DNA of 40,632 nt from an uncultured Planctomycetaceae bacterium (GCA_903863885.1 CAIPEB010000727.1:1-40632); one strand, 5' to 3'; shown: positions 17,507-30,200, counted from the first letter of the stretch. The notes: generated by a model from the letters alone, not told the origin. Numbers and translations: made by a program.

Positions 17507-18634
17507 ATGGAGGTTTCGACGTCTTCCTGCAGGCCTGGCGGATTTGTGGTGGTTAAATCCATTTCCCTGATTCCCTTGACACCGGAGACACATGGCAGGG
17601 ACTCGGCCGGCCGGCAGAATGTGCCGAGGAAGTTTTCGTCACGATTCTTCGTCGGCCCAGAAAACTGTCTGCTTGATGTGGTCTGGAACGCCGTCACCGA
17701 ACGCACGAGCCGCTACAATCCGGTCGTGCTGTACGGTCCGAGCGGCGTTGGCAAATCGCATTTCGTCGGCGCACTTGCCCGCCGCTTTCGAGACCATCAC
17801 CCGGACAGCAAGACCCTGTTGATCGGCGGCGAGGACTTTGCGCGGGTTTACGCTTCGGCCGTGGAGTTGGATTCGATTTCCGATCTGCGAAACAAATACC
17901 ACAACGCCGACTTTTTCGGGCTCGATGGACTCGAATCCCTGGCACATAAGCCAGCTGCGCTGTTGGAACTGCTGTACACGCTGGACAGCCTGCGGCAGCA
18001 GGGCCGCTGGGTATTCATCACGGCGAACTCATCTCCCGTCCAATTGCAATGGCTGACCGGCGGGCTTCGCAGCCGGCTGATTGGAGGGCTCACCGTTCCC
18101 GTGTCCACCTTGTCGGATTCGACTCGCAGCGCAGTGATTGACGACATGTTGCGGGAGAGGATTCCGGGAGCTGCGAGACAACAGGTCGAAGTCAGTCTGC
18201 GCAACGGAGGCCGTTTGGATCAGGGATGGCGTACGGTTCCGGATCTCCGCCTCGCGCTGCAGCAACTGCTGGACGGATTGGCATCGCCGGCACGCGGCGA
18301 CCAGCCGATTCCCGAAAGACAGAGTTCCAGCACTCCGGCGAAACAGGCGACTGTGCGCGAAATCACGAAGAGCGTGGCTCGATATTTCCGCCTTAAACAA
18401 AGCGAACTAACCGGCCCTTCGCGCCGCCAGGGAATCGTGCACGCGAGAAACGTGGCAATTTATCTCAGTCGCCGGATGACCGACACAAGTTACGAGAAGA
18501 TCGGCCTCCATTTCGGCGGCCGCGACCACACAACCGTACTGCACGCGTTCCAGCGTATCGCGTCGCTATTGGCCGACGACGCGAAGACTCAGCAGGCCAT
18601 TCGGGAATTGACGGAGGAATTGTGCGAGACGTGA
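17507..18634 (+). CDS. dnaA: Chromosomal replication initiator DnaA (short, lacking domain I)
   Basis: A 375-residue DnaA from ATG 17507; GTG at 17546 or 17549 are alternatives and no start has a strong Shine-Dalgarno. It has no recognisable domain I (the DnaB/DiaA-interaction domain of about 90 residues) and begins almost at the AAA+ module. Walker A is G-P-S-G-V-G-K-S at 77-84. Walker B is divergent: L-D-G at 139-141, so the second acidic residue of the usual I-D-D-I is Gly141. An S-R pair at 189-190 matches the box VII arginine region. The DNA-binding domain is textbook, with F-G-G-R-D-H-T-T-V-L-H-A (about 336-347), predicting normal DnaA-box recognition. Context (dnaN, dciA and gyrB downstream) supports this being the main initiator. 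If 17546 is used the protein is 362 residues. Confidence 0.9.
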   Translation: MEVSTSSCRPGGFVVVKSISLIPLTPETHGRDSAGRQNVPRKFSSRFFVGPENCLLDVVWNAVTERTSRYNPVVLYGPSGVGKSHFVGALARRFRDHHPDSKTLLIGGEDFARVYASAVELDSISDLRNKYHNADFFGLDGLESLAHKPAALLELLYTLDSLRQQGRWVFITANSSPVQLQWLTGGLRSRLIGGLTVPVSTLSDSTRSAVIDDMLRERIPGAARQQVEVSLRNGGRLDQGWRTVPDLRLALQQLLDGLASPARGDQPIPERQSSSTPAKQATVREITKSVARYFRLKQSELTGPSRRQGIVHARNVAIYLSRRMTDTSYEKIGLHFGGRDHTTVLHAFQRIASLLADDAKTQQAIRELTEELCET

Positions 18635-19065
18635 TTCCTTTTCCGGGGACAGGCCGGAGTGTGGAAAACTTGTCACTTGCTGTCGACAGATGACTCGAAC
18701 AAACCGGGTTATCGACAGACAAATCGAAGCCGGCAATTGAAACGATCAGATATCGCCAGGTCAGCCACAGGAATCAAACACAACAACAACAGGTTTTCCA
18801 CGAAGATTCGCGGGTTTTCGTTCCCCGAACCTGTTTGAAATCAATAGCTTGAAGAGTTTGCGGCCTGTCACGGCCCCGCATGGCTTCCGCATCACTACCA
18901 CTGATTTAGAAAACTGTAAAAGAGAAGAGAAAGGCCGGAGGCAAGTAAGGTCCGCGAAAGCACACGCCGCAAGACAAACGGCCGAGCCAACACGAACACA
19001 GACTCCCGCATTGATTGAACCTCGCAGGCGAGAGCATCTGCAGGTCCCAGGAGGAAGAAGAGAAT
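18635..19065. other. Probable chromosomal origin region (oriC) between dnaA and dnaN
   Basis: About 430 bp without a gene, in the classic oriC location. DnaA-box-like sites: TGTGGAAAA at 18660-18668 (minus-strand TTTTCCACA, fits TTWTNCACA), TTATCGACA at 18709-18717 (one mismatch to TTATCCACA) and TTTTCCACG at 18794-18802 (one mismatch). An inverted CTGTCGACAG lies at 18680-18689 and shares TCGACAGA with the second box. A/T-richer stretches near 18838-18852 and 18899-18930 are candidate unwinding segments, but none is strongly A/T-rich. The promoter and leader of dnaN must also be here. The number of good boxes is low for an origin, and clusters may also lie elsewhere. Confidence 0.55.
19049..19054 (+). 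promoter_or_regulatory. Shine-Dalgarno of dnaN
   Basis: AGGAGG at 19049-19054 lies 11 bases before the ATG at 19066, within a purine-rich run. It fixes the dnaN start at 19066 instead of an earlier in-frame codon at 19015, which would add 17 non-conserved residues. Confidence 0.7.
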
Positions 19066-20181
19066 ATGAAGATCGTATGTGAACGAGAACACCTCTTGTC
19101 AGCGTTTCAGACTGCCGCACTTGTTTCACCAACACGCAGTCCCAAGCCGATCCTCAGGAACGTGAAATTTGATTCCACCGAAGGTTCGCTCGTGTTGATG
19201 GCCACGGATCTCGAAGTGGGCATCCGCATCGAGGTCCCGCAGGTGGAGGTGCTTGAACGTGGAAGCATCGTCCTGCCGACGGCGCAGCTGGGCCCGATCC
19301 TGAAGGAGATGATTGACGAGCGTTTGACGATTGATGCGGACCCGCAGCGGATCATCATCCAGGGCGACCGCAGTCGATTTGTTCTACCGGCTCAGAACGC
19401 CGACGAATTTCCCAATGTGCTCGGCTTCGAGGAACAGGGCTACTTCGAGATTCCGGCCCGACTGTTGCGTGAGCTGATTCGCCGGACTTTGTTCGCCGCG
19501 GATGTGGAGAGCGCCCGGTACGCGCTGGGTGGCGTATTGCTGGAATTCCAGCCCGAGCGGATGATCGCCGTGGCGACGGATGGCCGGCGGCTGGCCAAGA
19601 TGGAAGCTCCCTGTCAGGAAGTCGGCACCCGTGAAGCGGATGACATGATGACGATTGTCCCCAGCCGGGCCATGCAGCTCATCGAACGGGCGCTGGGGGA
19701 TCCGGATTCGATCGTTCACGTCTCGGCTCGCCGCAACGACGTGCTTGTGCGCAGCGACCGGGCCACGATCTACTCGCGACTCGTTGAAGGACGATTTCCG
19801 CGGTGGCGTGATGTGCTACCGCAAAGGCAGGATTCCGTACAGATCGACGTGATTGTCGGCCCGTTGTATTCGGCGTTGCGGCAGGCTTCGATCGTCACCG
19901 ACGACGAGAGCCGCGGGATCGACTTCGAATTCCAGGAAGGGTCGCTGGTGCTGACTGCGGCCACGAATCAGATCGGGCAATCGCGGGTCGAGTTTCCCAT
20001 TGCCTACAGCGGTTCGCCCGTGAAGATCACGCTGGATCATCGGTTCGTGGCGGATTTTCTCCGCGTGCTCGAGCCGGAAAAGACCGTTTCGCTGGATATC
20101 CAGAATAACGAGGCCGCGGCGCTCTTTACCACGGATGACGGTTACGGCTACGTGGTCATGCCGCTTGCCCGTGAGGCATAG
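19066..20181 (+). CDS. dnaN: DNA polymerase III sliding clamp (beta subunit)
   Basis: A 371-residue DnaN, the normal length, starting M-K-I-V-C-E-R-E-H-L-L. Two of these form the ring that tethers polymerase III and other enzymes to DNA. Three similar domains are visible: residues 1 to about 120 (P-I-L-R-N-V-K-F-D, A-T-D-L-E-V-G-I), 128-245 (F-A-A-D-V-E-S-A-R-Y-A-L-G-G-V, V-A-T-D-G-R-R-L-A) and 246-371 (L-R-Q-A-S-I-V-T-D-D-E-S-R-G). The end P-L-A-R, close to the usual (M)P-(M)-R-L finish that borders the peptide-binding pocket, is present. It follows the probable oriC and precedes dciA by about 100 bp. Confidence 0.97.
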   Translation: MKIVCEREHLLSAFQTAALVSPTRSPKPILRNVKFDSTEGSLVLMATDLEVGIRIEVPQVEVLERGSIVLPTAQLGPILKEMIDERLTIDADPQRIIIQGDRSRFVLPAQNADEFPNVLGFEEQGYFEIPARLLRELIRRTLFAADVESARYALGGVLLEFQPERMIAVATDGRRLAKMEAPCQEVGTREADDMMTIVPSRAMQLIERALGDPDSIVHVSARRNDVLVRSDRATIYSRLVEGRFPRWRDVLPQRQDSVQIDVIVGPLYSALRQASIVTDDESRGIDFEFQEGSLVLTAATNQIGQSRVEFPIAYSGSPVKITLDHRFVADFLRVLEPEKTVSLDIQNNEAAALFTTDDGYGYVVMPLAREA

Positions 20182-20186
20182 CATTC

Positions 20187-20205
20187 CTCAGGCACCGGAC
20201 CTGAG
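20187..20205 (+). other. Short hairpin after dnaN
   Basis: CTCAGG (20187-20192) pairs with CCTGAG (20200-20205) around a seven-base loop, starting five bases past the dnaN stop. No T-run follows. It could be a weak attenuator or an mRNA end-stabilising structure within a dnaN-dciA-gyrB transcript. Confidence 0.35.
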
Positions 20206-20283
20206 CACATCGACCTTCCAGTTGCCGGAGTTTTTCAGTAATGGGACGTTCGGCGTCCAGCCAGGCCGCACCGGACAATTCCT

Positions 20284-23249
<2,966 letters not shown>

Positions 23250-23286
23250 GGATCTCACCAACAGACATCTTCCCGAGGAGCCTCCG

Positions 23287-24330
23287 ATGCAGGAACTGCG
23301 GACCGTTGACGCACGTCGGAGCGAGTTGGTTCAGAGGCTCTTTCCGGACGGAATTCCAAGGCTTTGGTGTCCGCCGCTGACGCACTTCCGCGCGCCGGGC
23401 GTATTGGATCAGGAGAGAATTTCGCAGCATCTCCATCGCATCCGGCCGTTTGTGAAGGGAATTCTGGTTCCGGGCTCGACCGGCGAAGGCTGGGAGATGA
23501 ACGACGCGCAGGTGCGCGAGCTGTTGAGCGTTGTGCTCGATGTGACGCGAGCGTCCGGGATTCACGTGCTTGTGGGCGTGCTGAAGACCGAGACGCAGGC
23601 CATGCTGGATTTGATCCAGTCGGTGTGCACCTGGTTGATGGAACGTTCGGGTGCGGCGGATATCGACGAAGCGCTGACTGCGGCCGGAGTGGTTGGCTTC
23701 ACGGTATGTCCGCCGCGCGGCGCCGATCTCACGCAGGACGAGATTTACACGGCACTCGCACGGATCCTCGGACTGAAGCTGCCCGTCGCTCTGTATCAGT
23801 TGCCGCAGATTACTCAGAACGAGATGTCGCCGGAAACGGTGGCCAGGCTGGTCTGCGAGTTCCCCAACCTGTTCATGCTCAAGGACACAAGCGGCCAGGA
23901 TCGGATCGCGCTCTCGGACGCTGCGCTCGGAAACCTGTTTCTTGTCCGGGGCGCCGAAGGCGGGTACAGCCAATGGGTGAAGAGCGGAGGCGGACCGTAT
24001 GACGGCTTCCTCCTGAGCACGGCCAATGTGATGGCTCCGAATCTGCATCAGGTTCTTCGCCTGCTTGACGAAGGCCGCAGTCGCGACGCGGAGATCGAAT
24101 CGCAGCGGATCAGCCGGACCATTGACAGGTCGTTTCGTGCCGCAGGGTCCGTCGGCGCCGGCAACGTTTTCACAAACGCCAACAAGGCGATCGATCACGT
24201 ACTCGTCCACGGAGCGGCCGCCTGCGGGACGGAATGCCCCCTTCTGGTCAGCGGAGTGCGTTTGCCGGAGTCTGTAATCCGTGAAATCGCGGCCATCGTT
24301 GCCGAGGAACGAATCGCGGATAGTGCATGA
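23287..24330 (+). CDS. Dihydrodipicolinate synthase/N-acetylneuraminate lyase-family aldolase
   Basis: A 347-residue class I aldolase of the DapA/NAL superfamily. GAGGAG at 23275-23280, six bases upstream, sets the start at 23287. Family residues visible are V-P-G-S-T-G-E-G at 61-68, Tyr170 in V-A-L-Y-Q-L-P, and the Schiff-base lysine Lys199 in F-M-L-K-D-T-S-G. The R-G-A-E-G-G-Y segment later forms part of the pocket. Members make Schiff bases with pyruvate or related keto acids and cleave or build hydroxy-keto acids. It is longer than DapA (about 290), with an insertion after residue 115 (M-E-R-S-G-A-A-D-I-D-E-A-L), so it is probably a catabolic or unassigned branch, not lysine synthesis. 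It starts 38 bases after gyrB. Confidence 0.88.
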   Translation: MQELRTVDARRSELVQRLFPDGIPRLWCPPLTHFRAPGVLDQERISQHLHRIRPFVKGILVPGSTGEGWEMNDAQVRELLSVVLDVTRASGIHVLVGVLKTETQAMLDLIQSVCTWLMERSGAADIDEALTAAGVVGFTVCPPRGADLTQDEIYTALARILGLKLPVALYQLPQITQNEMSPETVARLVCEFPNLFMLKDTSGQDRIALSDAALGNLFLVRGAEGGYSQWVKSGGGPYDGFLLSTANVMAPNLHQVLRLLDEGRSRDAEIESQRISRTIDRSFRAAGSVGAGNVFTNANKAIDHVLVHGAAACGTECPLLVSGVRLPESVIREIAAIVAEERIADSA

Positions 24331-24365
24331 AGTTCGTGGTGTTTTAGATCATACAGGTAACTGGC

Positions 24366-25280
24366 ATGCTGCAACTGGCACGAGTCGTCAACGGGGTCAT
24401 CACAAGGAATGTCGAATCAGACGGAAATGTGTACGTCTACGTCAATCCGAGTGAAGCCGAACGCAAGTACCTGGCGGAGACATTCAAACTCGACGAACAT
24501 ACGTTGAATTCCGCCTTGGACCCGGACGAACAGGGCCGAATGGAGTTCGAACCCGAACACGTTGCCATCATCTTCAAGCGGCCGCACAACTATTCCAGCG
24601 AGGAGGAATTTGTTTTCCGCGTGACCTCGGCCGGGCTCTTCCTGTTTCAGGACAAGTTGATCGTGATCCTCTCGGAAAGCGTTCCGATGTTCGAAGGCAA
24701 AGCCTTCACGAGGATCTCCTCGCTGCAGGAACTGGTGCTCAAGATCGTCTACAGCTCGATCGCCCATTTTGTCGGCCACTTGAAGGTCATCAACGCGGTC
24801 TCCGAATCGCTCGAGGACCAGATCAACACGTCCATGCAGAACAAGTATCTGCTGGATCTGTTCAGCCTGGAAAAGAGCCTTGTTTATTACCTCAATGCCA
24901 TCAACTCGAACTCGAAACTGATCGAGCGTCTCAAGCTGAGTGCGGCGAAGATCGGCTTTACCGCGGAGAATATCGAGTTCATCGACGACTTGATGATCGA
25001 GAACAGCCAATGCTATGAACAGGCATCGATTTACTCGAACATTCTCGCAAGCATGATGGATGCCCGAGCCTCGATTGTCAGCAATAATCTGAACTGGCTG
25101 ATGAAGACGCTGACGATCATCACCATTGCGATCATGCTCCCGACGCTGGTGGTCAGCATTTTCTCGATGAACGTCGAATTCCCCGGCCGCACCCATCCGA
25201 GCATGTTCTGGATCGTGCTGTTCTTTGCGACAGTTTCGGTATTCATGGTGCGTATCGTCTGGCTTTGGAAACGGTGGTAG
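24366..25280 (+). CDS. CorA-family divalent-cation channel with altered GMN motif
   Basis: A 304-residue CorA-like protein (PF01544): a cytoplasmic alpha/beta domain (about 1-140), long stalk helices (about 140-245), then two membrane helices (about 246-268 and 279-299) and the short basic end W-L-W-K-R-W. CorA pentamers carry Mg2+, and some relatives carry Co2+, Ni2+ or Zn2+. The signature after the first membrane helix is normally Y-G-M-N; here it reads F-S-M-N, so the Gly of the selectivity loop is Ser. That replacement is uncommon and may change ion choice or conductance. The frame is otherwise full length and without defects. It follows the aldolase by 35 bp, apparently in the same operon. 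Confidence 0.85.
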   Translation: MLQLARVVNGVITRNVESDGNVYVYVNPSEAERKYLAETFKLDEHTLNSALDPDEQGRMEFEPEHVAIIFKRPHNYSSEEEFVFRVTSAGLFLFQDKLIVILSESVPMFEGKAFTRISSLQELVLKIVYSSIAHFVGHLKVINAVSESLEDQINTSMQNKYLLDLFSLEKSLVYYLNAINSNSKLIERLKLSAAKIGFTAENIEFIDDLMIENSQCYEQASIYSNILASMMDARASIVSNNLNWLMKTLTIITIAIMLPTLVVSIFSMNVEFPGRTHPSMFWIVLFFATVSVFMVRIVWLWKRW

Positions 25281-25360
25281 ACTATCGCCCGCCGTGCGAT
25301 CCCGGAACCCGGATCGGTCGGCGTCGGGGAACGACACGTGAGCTTGCGATGGCGGCCGTC

Positions 25361-25366
25361 GGGAGG
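25361..25366 (+). promoter_or_regulatory. Shine-Dalgarno of the HPr-like gene
   Basis: GGGAGG at 25361-25366 lies six bases before the ATG at 25373. It selects that start over the in-frame ATG codons at 25265 (inside the corA end) and 25349. Confidence 0.65.
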
Positions 25367-25372
25367 CATCGG

Positions 25373-25651
25373 ATGTTCAAACGATCCGTGACGCAGAAAG
25401 TCGTCGTGGCCAACGCCGCGGGTCTGCACGCTCGTCCGTGTCTGGCGATTGTCAACACGGTCCGGCGATTCAAGAGCCGGGTCGAGATCCGCACCGACAG
25501 GGAAGTCGTGGATGCCAACGAGATCCTGCAGTTGATGTCGCTCGGAGCCGCAGAAGGTACGGAATTGGTACTGACGGCTACCGGGCCGGATGCCCAGCAG
25601 GTGATTGCGGCGCTGGTCGATTTGTTCGCCAACCATTTCGGGCTCTATTGA
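25373..25651 (+). CDS. HPr-family phosphocarrier protein
   Basis: A 92-residue HPr-like protein. The active-site motif A-G-L-H-A-R-P places the phosphorylatable histidine at His19, so phosphotransfer from enzyme I or an equivalent is possible. The segment M-S-L-G-A-A-E-G-T-E-L is typical of the fold. At the position of Bacillus Ser46, which HPr kinase phosphorylates to control catabolite repression (usual context K-S-I), this protein has Glu50 in N-E-I. The serine switch is therefore absent, and the acidic residue could mimic its phosphorylated form. No ptsI or EII gene is nearby, so a regulatory phosphorelay (Npr-like) role may be likelier than sugar uptake. It lies 92 bp after corA. Confidence 0.88.
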   Translation: MFKRSVTQKVVVANAAGLHARPCLAIVNTVRRFKSRVEIRTDREVVDANEILQLMSLGAAEGTELVLTATGPDAQQVIAALVDLFANHFGLY

Positions 25652-25751
25652 TCGAAATCCGCTGAGCCAACCCGGCAGTTCGTCCGTTGGGGCCATCCGT
25701 GTATTCGAGTCCGTGGTAACGGAGAGGTTTTATTACGTTGCTGGGGAACGC

Positions 25752-27167
25752 ATGACGACCGATCCGCAAAAAGACACAGCACCGCATCTGGTGCGGCGAT
25801 TTGGACTGCTGCAGGCCTCGGCGCTCAACATGTCGAACATGGTGGGTGTTGGTCCGTTCATCACCATACCGCTCCTGCTGACTGCGCTGGGCGGGCCGCA
25901 GGCGATGCTCGGTTGGCTGGTGGCATTCGTCATCACGCTGTGTGACGGCTTGGTCTGGAGCGAGCTGGGCGCGATGATGCCCGGCTCGGGTGGAAGCTAC
26001 CTGTATCTGAAAGAGGGCTTCGGCCGCGAAGGACTCGGCCGGCTCATGGCCTTCCTGTTTATCTGGCAGTTCATCTTCAGCGGTCCGCTCGAGATCGCCT
26101 CGGGATATATCGGATTCTCGAGCTACATGAGGTACCTTTGGCCGGACATTCCGGCACTGCGTGATCCGCGGATTGCGAACCTTGTGCTCATCGGGGTCGC
26201 GGTGGCAGTCGGGCTGTTGAACATCCTGTTGCTGTACCGGCGTATCGGGTCGATTGCCCGCATCACGGTCAGCCTCTGGGTCGGAACGCTGCTGACGATC
26301 GCGATTGTGGTGTGTACCGGGGTGTGGAAATTCGACGCCAAGGTCGCGTTCGACTTTCCGCCGCAACCGTTCCAATTCTCGTTGGGATTCCTCTGGGGGC
26401 TCGGCCAGGCGGCTCGCATCGGGATCTACGACTATCTCGGATACTACGATGTCTGTTACATCGGAGAAGAGGTCCGCAACCCGGGGCGGGTGATTCCCCG
26501 ATCGATACTGATCAGCCTTTCGGTCGTCGCCGTCTGCTATTTTCTCATTAATCTCTCGGTGATCGGAGTGATTCCATGGCGGGAGTTCGTGCCCGCGAGC
26601 GACGATAATCAGATATCCAAGTACATCGTGTCGGTGTTCATGGAACGAGTCTATGGCCGCGGCGCCGCCCAGCTATTCACGCTGCTGATTCTCTGGACAA
26701 CCATCGCTTCCGTTTTCGCCCTGCTGCTCGGTTACTCGCGGATTCCTTATGCGGCGGCCTTGGACGGTTATTTCTTCCGCATCTTCGGCCGACTGCACCC
26801 GACCGGTCAGTTTCCTCACGTCTCACTGATCGTGATCGGTGTTCTGTCAATCGTCTGCTGTGCGCTGCCGTTGGGAATCGTTATTGACGCTCTGATCACG
26901 ACGCGAATCCTGATCCAGTTCATCGGCCAGATCGCGGCCGTGACGCTGCTGCGCTGGCGCGAGCCTCAAGCGGAACGACCATTCCGCATGTGGCTGTATC
27001 CGATCCCCAGCCTGATCGCGCTTTGCGGCTGGATGTTTGTGTTTGTCACTTCCGGCGGAGTCGTGCTGGCGTTCTCGTGCGTCGTGATTGCCGCCGGGGT
27101 CGGCTTCTTTGTCTTGTGGCGAAAGCTCCATCGTCAAAGCGAAGCCGCTCCGCAAGAGGCGGCCTGA
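25752..27167 (+). CDS. APC-superfamily amino acid/polyamine permease
   Basis: About 471 residues with roughly 12 hydrophobic helices. The start at 25752 (M-T-T-D-P-Q-K-D) follows GGGGA closely; earlier in-frame residues are not conserved. The first helix carries N-M-V-G-V-G-P-F-I-T-I-P, the G-S/V-G-x-G-type substrate loop of APC transporters. P-G-S-G-G-S-Y-L-Y-L-K-E-G-F-G in helix 2 to 3 and Y-I-G-E-E-V-R-N-P-G-R-V-I-P-R near the middle are strong superfamily signatures. It probably imports an amino acid, amine or related compound with protons or sodium; the substrate is not readable. It is the last gene of the rightward run from gyrB and converges on the quinoprotein across 76 bp that show no clear terminator. 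Confidence 0.88.
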   Translation: MTTDPQKDTAPHLVRRFGLLQASALNMSNMVGVGPFITIPLLLTALGGPQAMLGWLVAFVITLCDGLVWSELGAMMPGSGGSYLYLKEGFGREGLGRLMAFLFIWQFIFSGPLEIASGYIGFSSYMRYLWPDIPALRDPRIANLVLIGVAVAVGLLNILLLYRRIGSIARITVSLWVGTLLTIAIVVCTGVWKFDAKVAFDFPPQPFQFSLGFLWGLGQAARIGIYDYLGYYDVCYIGEEVRNPGRVIPRSILISLSVVAVCYFLINLSVIGVIPWREFVPASDDNQISKYIVSVFMERVYGRGAAQLFTLLILWTTIASVFALLLGYSRIPYAAALDGYFFRIFGRLHPTGQFPHVSLIVIGVLSIVCCALPLGIVIDALITTRILIQFIGQIAAVTLLRWREPQAERPFRMWLYPIPSLIALCGWMFVFVTSGGVVLAFSCVVIAAGVGFFVLWRKLHRQSEAAPQEAA

Positions 27168-27243
27168 GCGTCAGCGTGTGTGGAGCGCCGCGGGTTGACA
27201 TGCGGTTCGCTGGACCCTGCAGACATTGTCACCGGCGGGCGGC

Positions 27244-30200
27244 TTATTGAACCTGCCGCAGTTCAATGCCGCTGAGCGTCGGCCCGCCTTTCTTGGCTTC
27301 AAAACGGATCTGCAGCTTGTCCGCGATCTGGATGTTGTCGAAGGTCTTCACCACCGCAACGGGGCCCTGCCCTGCTTCGGCCGCGATGTCGAGATCCTGC
27401 AGGACCGGTTTGTCCTGCAGATAGACATCGAACACTCGCTGTCCCGGTTTGGCGCCGGCATCGGAGAAGAACAGGTCGACGCGGTACGGCAATGACGGGA
27501 CTGATCCGGTTTCGGAATCGGGGCCGACGACCAGCGGGATCGTCACAGTCCTGGCATTTTCAACGCCGGATGCGTGCACCCACGGCAAGGGAACTCCCGC
27601 CATCGCTGAAGCATGGTGGCTGTAATAGAGAGGATCTCCCTGCACGGAGATATTCAGCGTCGAAGCGTCTTTGCTGTCGGTGTTCGGGTACTCGACCCAG
27701 AGCGTGCCGTTCGCAGCGCGACGGTCGCCTGGCGCTCCGAAGTTGATGCCGAGCTGCCGCAGCCGCTGTCCCTTCTGCAACGATCGCGTGGCCGTGCTCA
27801 CGGTCCACATCTCTATGTCAGGCATGTGAACGAGTCCCAGCGACGTCTGGTTCTGATAAGCGCAGCTGCAGGTGCGCGTGTAATCGGGCGCGTTCAGGAT
27901 CCCGTTGGCAGCCACCAGATTGGAGGTGCAGCCGGACTTGAATCCGCCCAGGTTCCCTGTGCCGCTCTGCGAAGTCAGGTCGAAGAAGCCCGCGGCGCCC
28001 GAGCGGAACGTGAGCAGGTACTCGCTGGCGATGACGTTGTTGCAGCCGTAGGCGCGGGTCATGGTCCATGGCTGCATTTCGCCGGTAAGAGGGTTTGCGA
28101 ACAGTCTCGGCGACCCGTCCAGAAGATTGAAGGCGCCCGCCGCGAAGCTGTAGGAGTTGGTGTTGGTGATGATCAGGTCGTGATGAATGATGCAGGGGCC
28201 CGAGTATTTGAGGTCGTTCTTGCGCCATTGCAGGTGTCCGTCGCTTCCTCGGTAAACGGCCATTCCCTCTTTGGCCTCTGATGGCAGACGGTCGGTCGCC
28301 GCGGCGCCGGCTTCGAGCAGCAGCTTGTGTTCCTCGGAATAGCCGAGCCACGTGCCGAACACGCCTTCGTTCGCCTGCCAGACCGGCGCGCCGGTTCGAT
28401 GGTCGAATGCGACGATGCGGTAGTTTGCCGGGTTGGGTTTACCGCGCCTGCGCAATTCGTCTTCGACCAGGGCCGGATTGCGGTCCAGACAGTACACGAG
28501 ACCGTCACCGGCGACGATGCCGTTGTGCGAAAAACTGTGCAGCGCTTTGGTCTGCCACAGCACTTCACCCGAATGACGATCGAAAGCCGCAAGTCGCATG
28601 CTGGCTGATACGTCCAGTCCCTTCAGCCCGGTGCTTTCCTTGTCTTCCGGTTTCTTGGCGCTTCCGCCGAGCGTGATGCCGTGCCGCTGCTGGTAGTTGG
28701 CGAAAGCGGAGCCGCCGAGCAGTACGTCGTTGTAAACGCCGACGAACGTCCACGGTTCCGGTTTGGCAGGATCGTCCTGCGGCATGGAGATCATCCGCAG
28801 ACGTTCCCCCGTGCGGGCATCCAGCACATGGCACGCAGGACCCTCAACAACGTAGACACAGTCGGGAGTGGCCACAAAATTCGTGCCGCGCGCGTTGGCT
28901 CCCGGGATGTGGACCTGGTTGTATGCGGCATCCAGCGGCGTGTCCTTGTAGGTCTCGTCGAAGTAGATGCCCTGAGTCCCCAGATTCTCGAACTTCTGTT
29001 TCCACAACTCGCGTCCGGTGTACACATCGCGCGCCGTGAGACAGTTCAGTCCTTCAAGGAACAATCGGCCTCCCACGACCTGCTCGGGCGGACCATGTCC
29101 GTGGCGGGGGAGGACTTCCGCGTTGCTGCAGCCCCCGAACCAAAGCAGCCCCAGCGGCAGCTTGACCAGTTGGTCGTTCGATTTCAGCGTATTAGCGATG
29201 TTGCCCGCTTGATGCGACCAGTCCGCCGCTCCGGGCAGGGCGCCGACTCGCTGCACAACGATTCCCGCGGGGCAGGTTTCGACCTGGGCATTGGGCAGCT
29301 TCGCGTCAACGACGGATTTTTCCAGCGATTCGGCATCGGTCTCTGGCGCGAGCAGATGCAGCGAGCCTCCGTAAGGACGCACCGGTTGGAACAGGGTCTC
29401 GAGCAGTGCGCGATCGGCAGCCGCGGCCTTTGCGATCCGACTGCCTGCGAACACCCGGTGGGCGATGTATGCGGGTGCCCGAAATTCCCGCGGTGTTCCC
29501 TGATGTACCGACACGGCACCGTACACCCCTGCCGCATCCAATCGGCGTCGCAGTCGATCGACGCGGGCCGGGTCCTCGTCCACGATGACCAGTTCGGCGA
29601 AGGGCGAGACCTCAATCAATGCGTCGAGCAGCGATTCGTCTTCCGCGCCGAACCAGATCGCATAGCCTTCGGAATTGCCGGACTGCAGGATACGTTCGGC
29701 CGCCTGTTTCATCGAAGGGTCCGCAGTCGGGGATTGCGTCGTCTCGGAATGCACCGGCGGCGCCGCGTTATTCTCTGTGCCAAAGGCCAGGATTCGTCCG
29801 TCGAGCAACACCGCGAACAAACGTTCGCTTGCCGCGAGCAGTCGGACGACTTGACCGTCCACGGGCTGGGACCACACGATCGCGGGCTTGGTCTCCGGCT
29901 CGCCGGAGTTCGCCTTCGGCAAATCCACGGCGATGATCTGCGACTTGCCGGCGCCGTACAACCGCTGGCCGGCTTGGATCAACTCCAGGGATGCGTCGGC
30001 TTCGAGTTCCCAGCGGACCTTTCGCGCGTTGTCGTAGCAGCGAATGACGGGTCGGTCTTTCACGGTTTCGCAGGCATACAGGCAATCCGGAGCGATTACC
30101 GGTTCCGTTGTGACGAAGTCGGTCTTTTTACCATTCGTCAGATCGAACGCCCGCACACCCCGTTCGCGCGTGTGAACGAAGAATTGCGTCGGCCCGGCCA

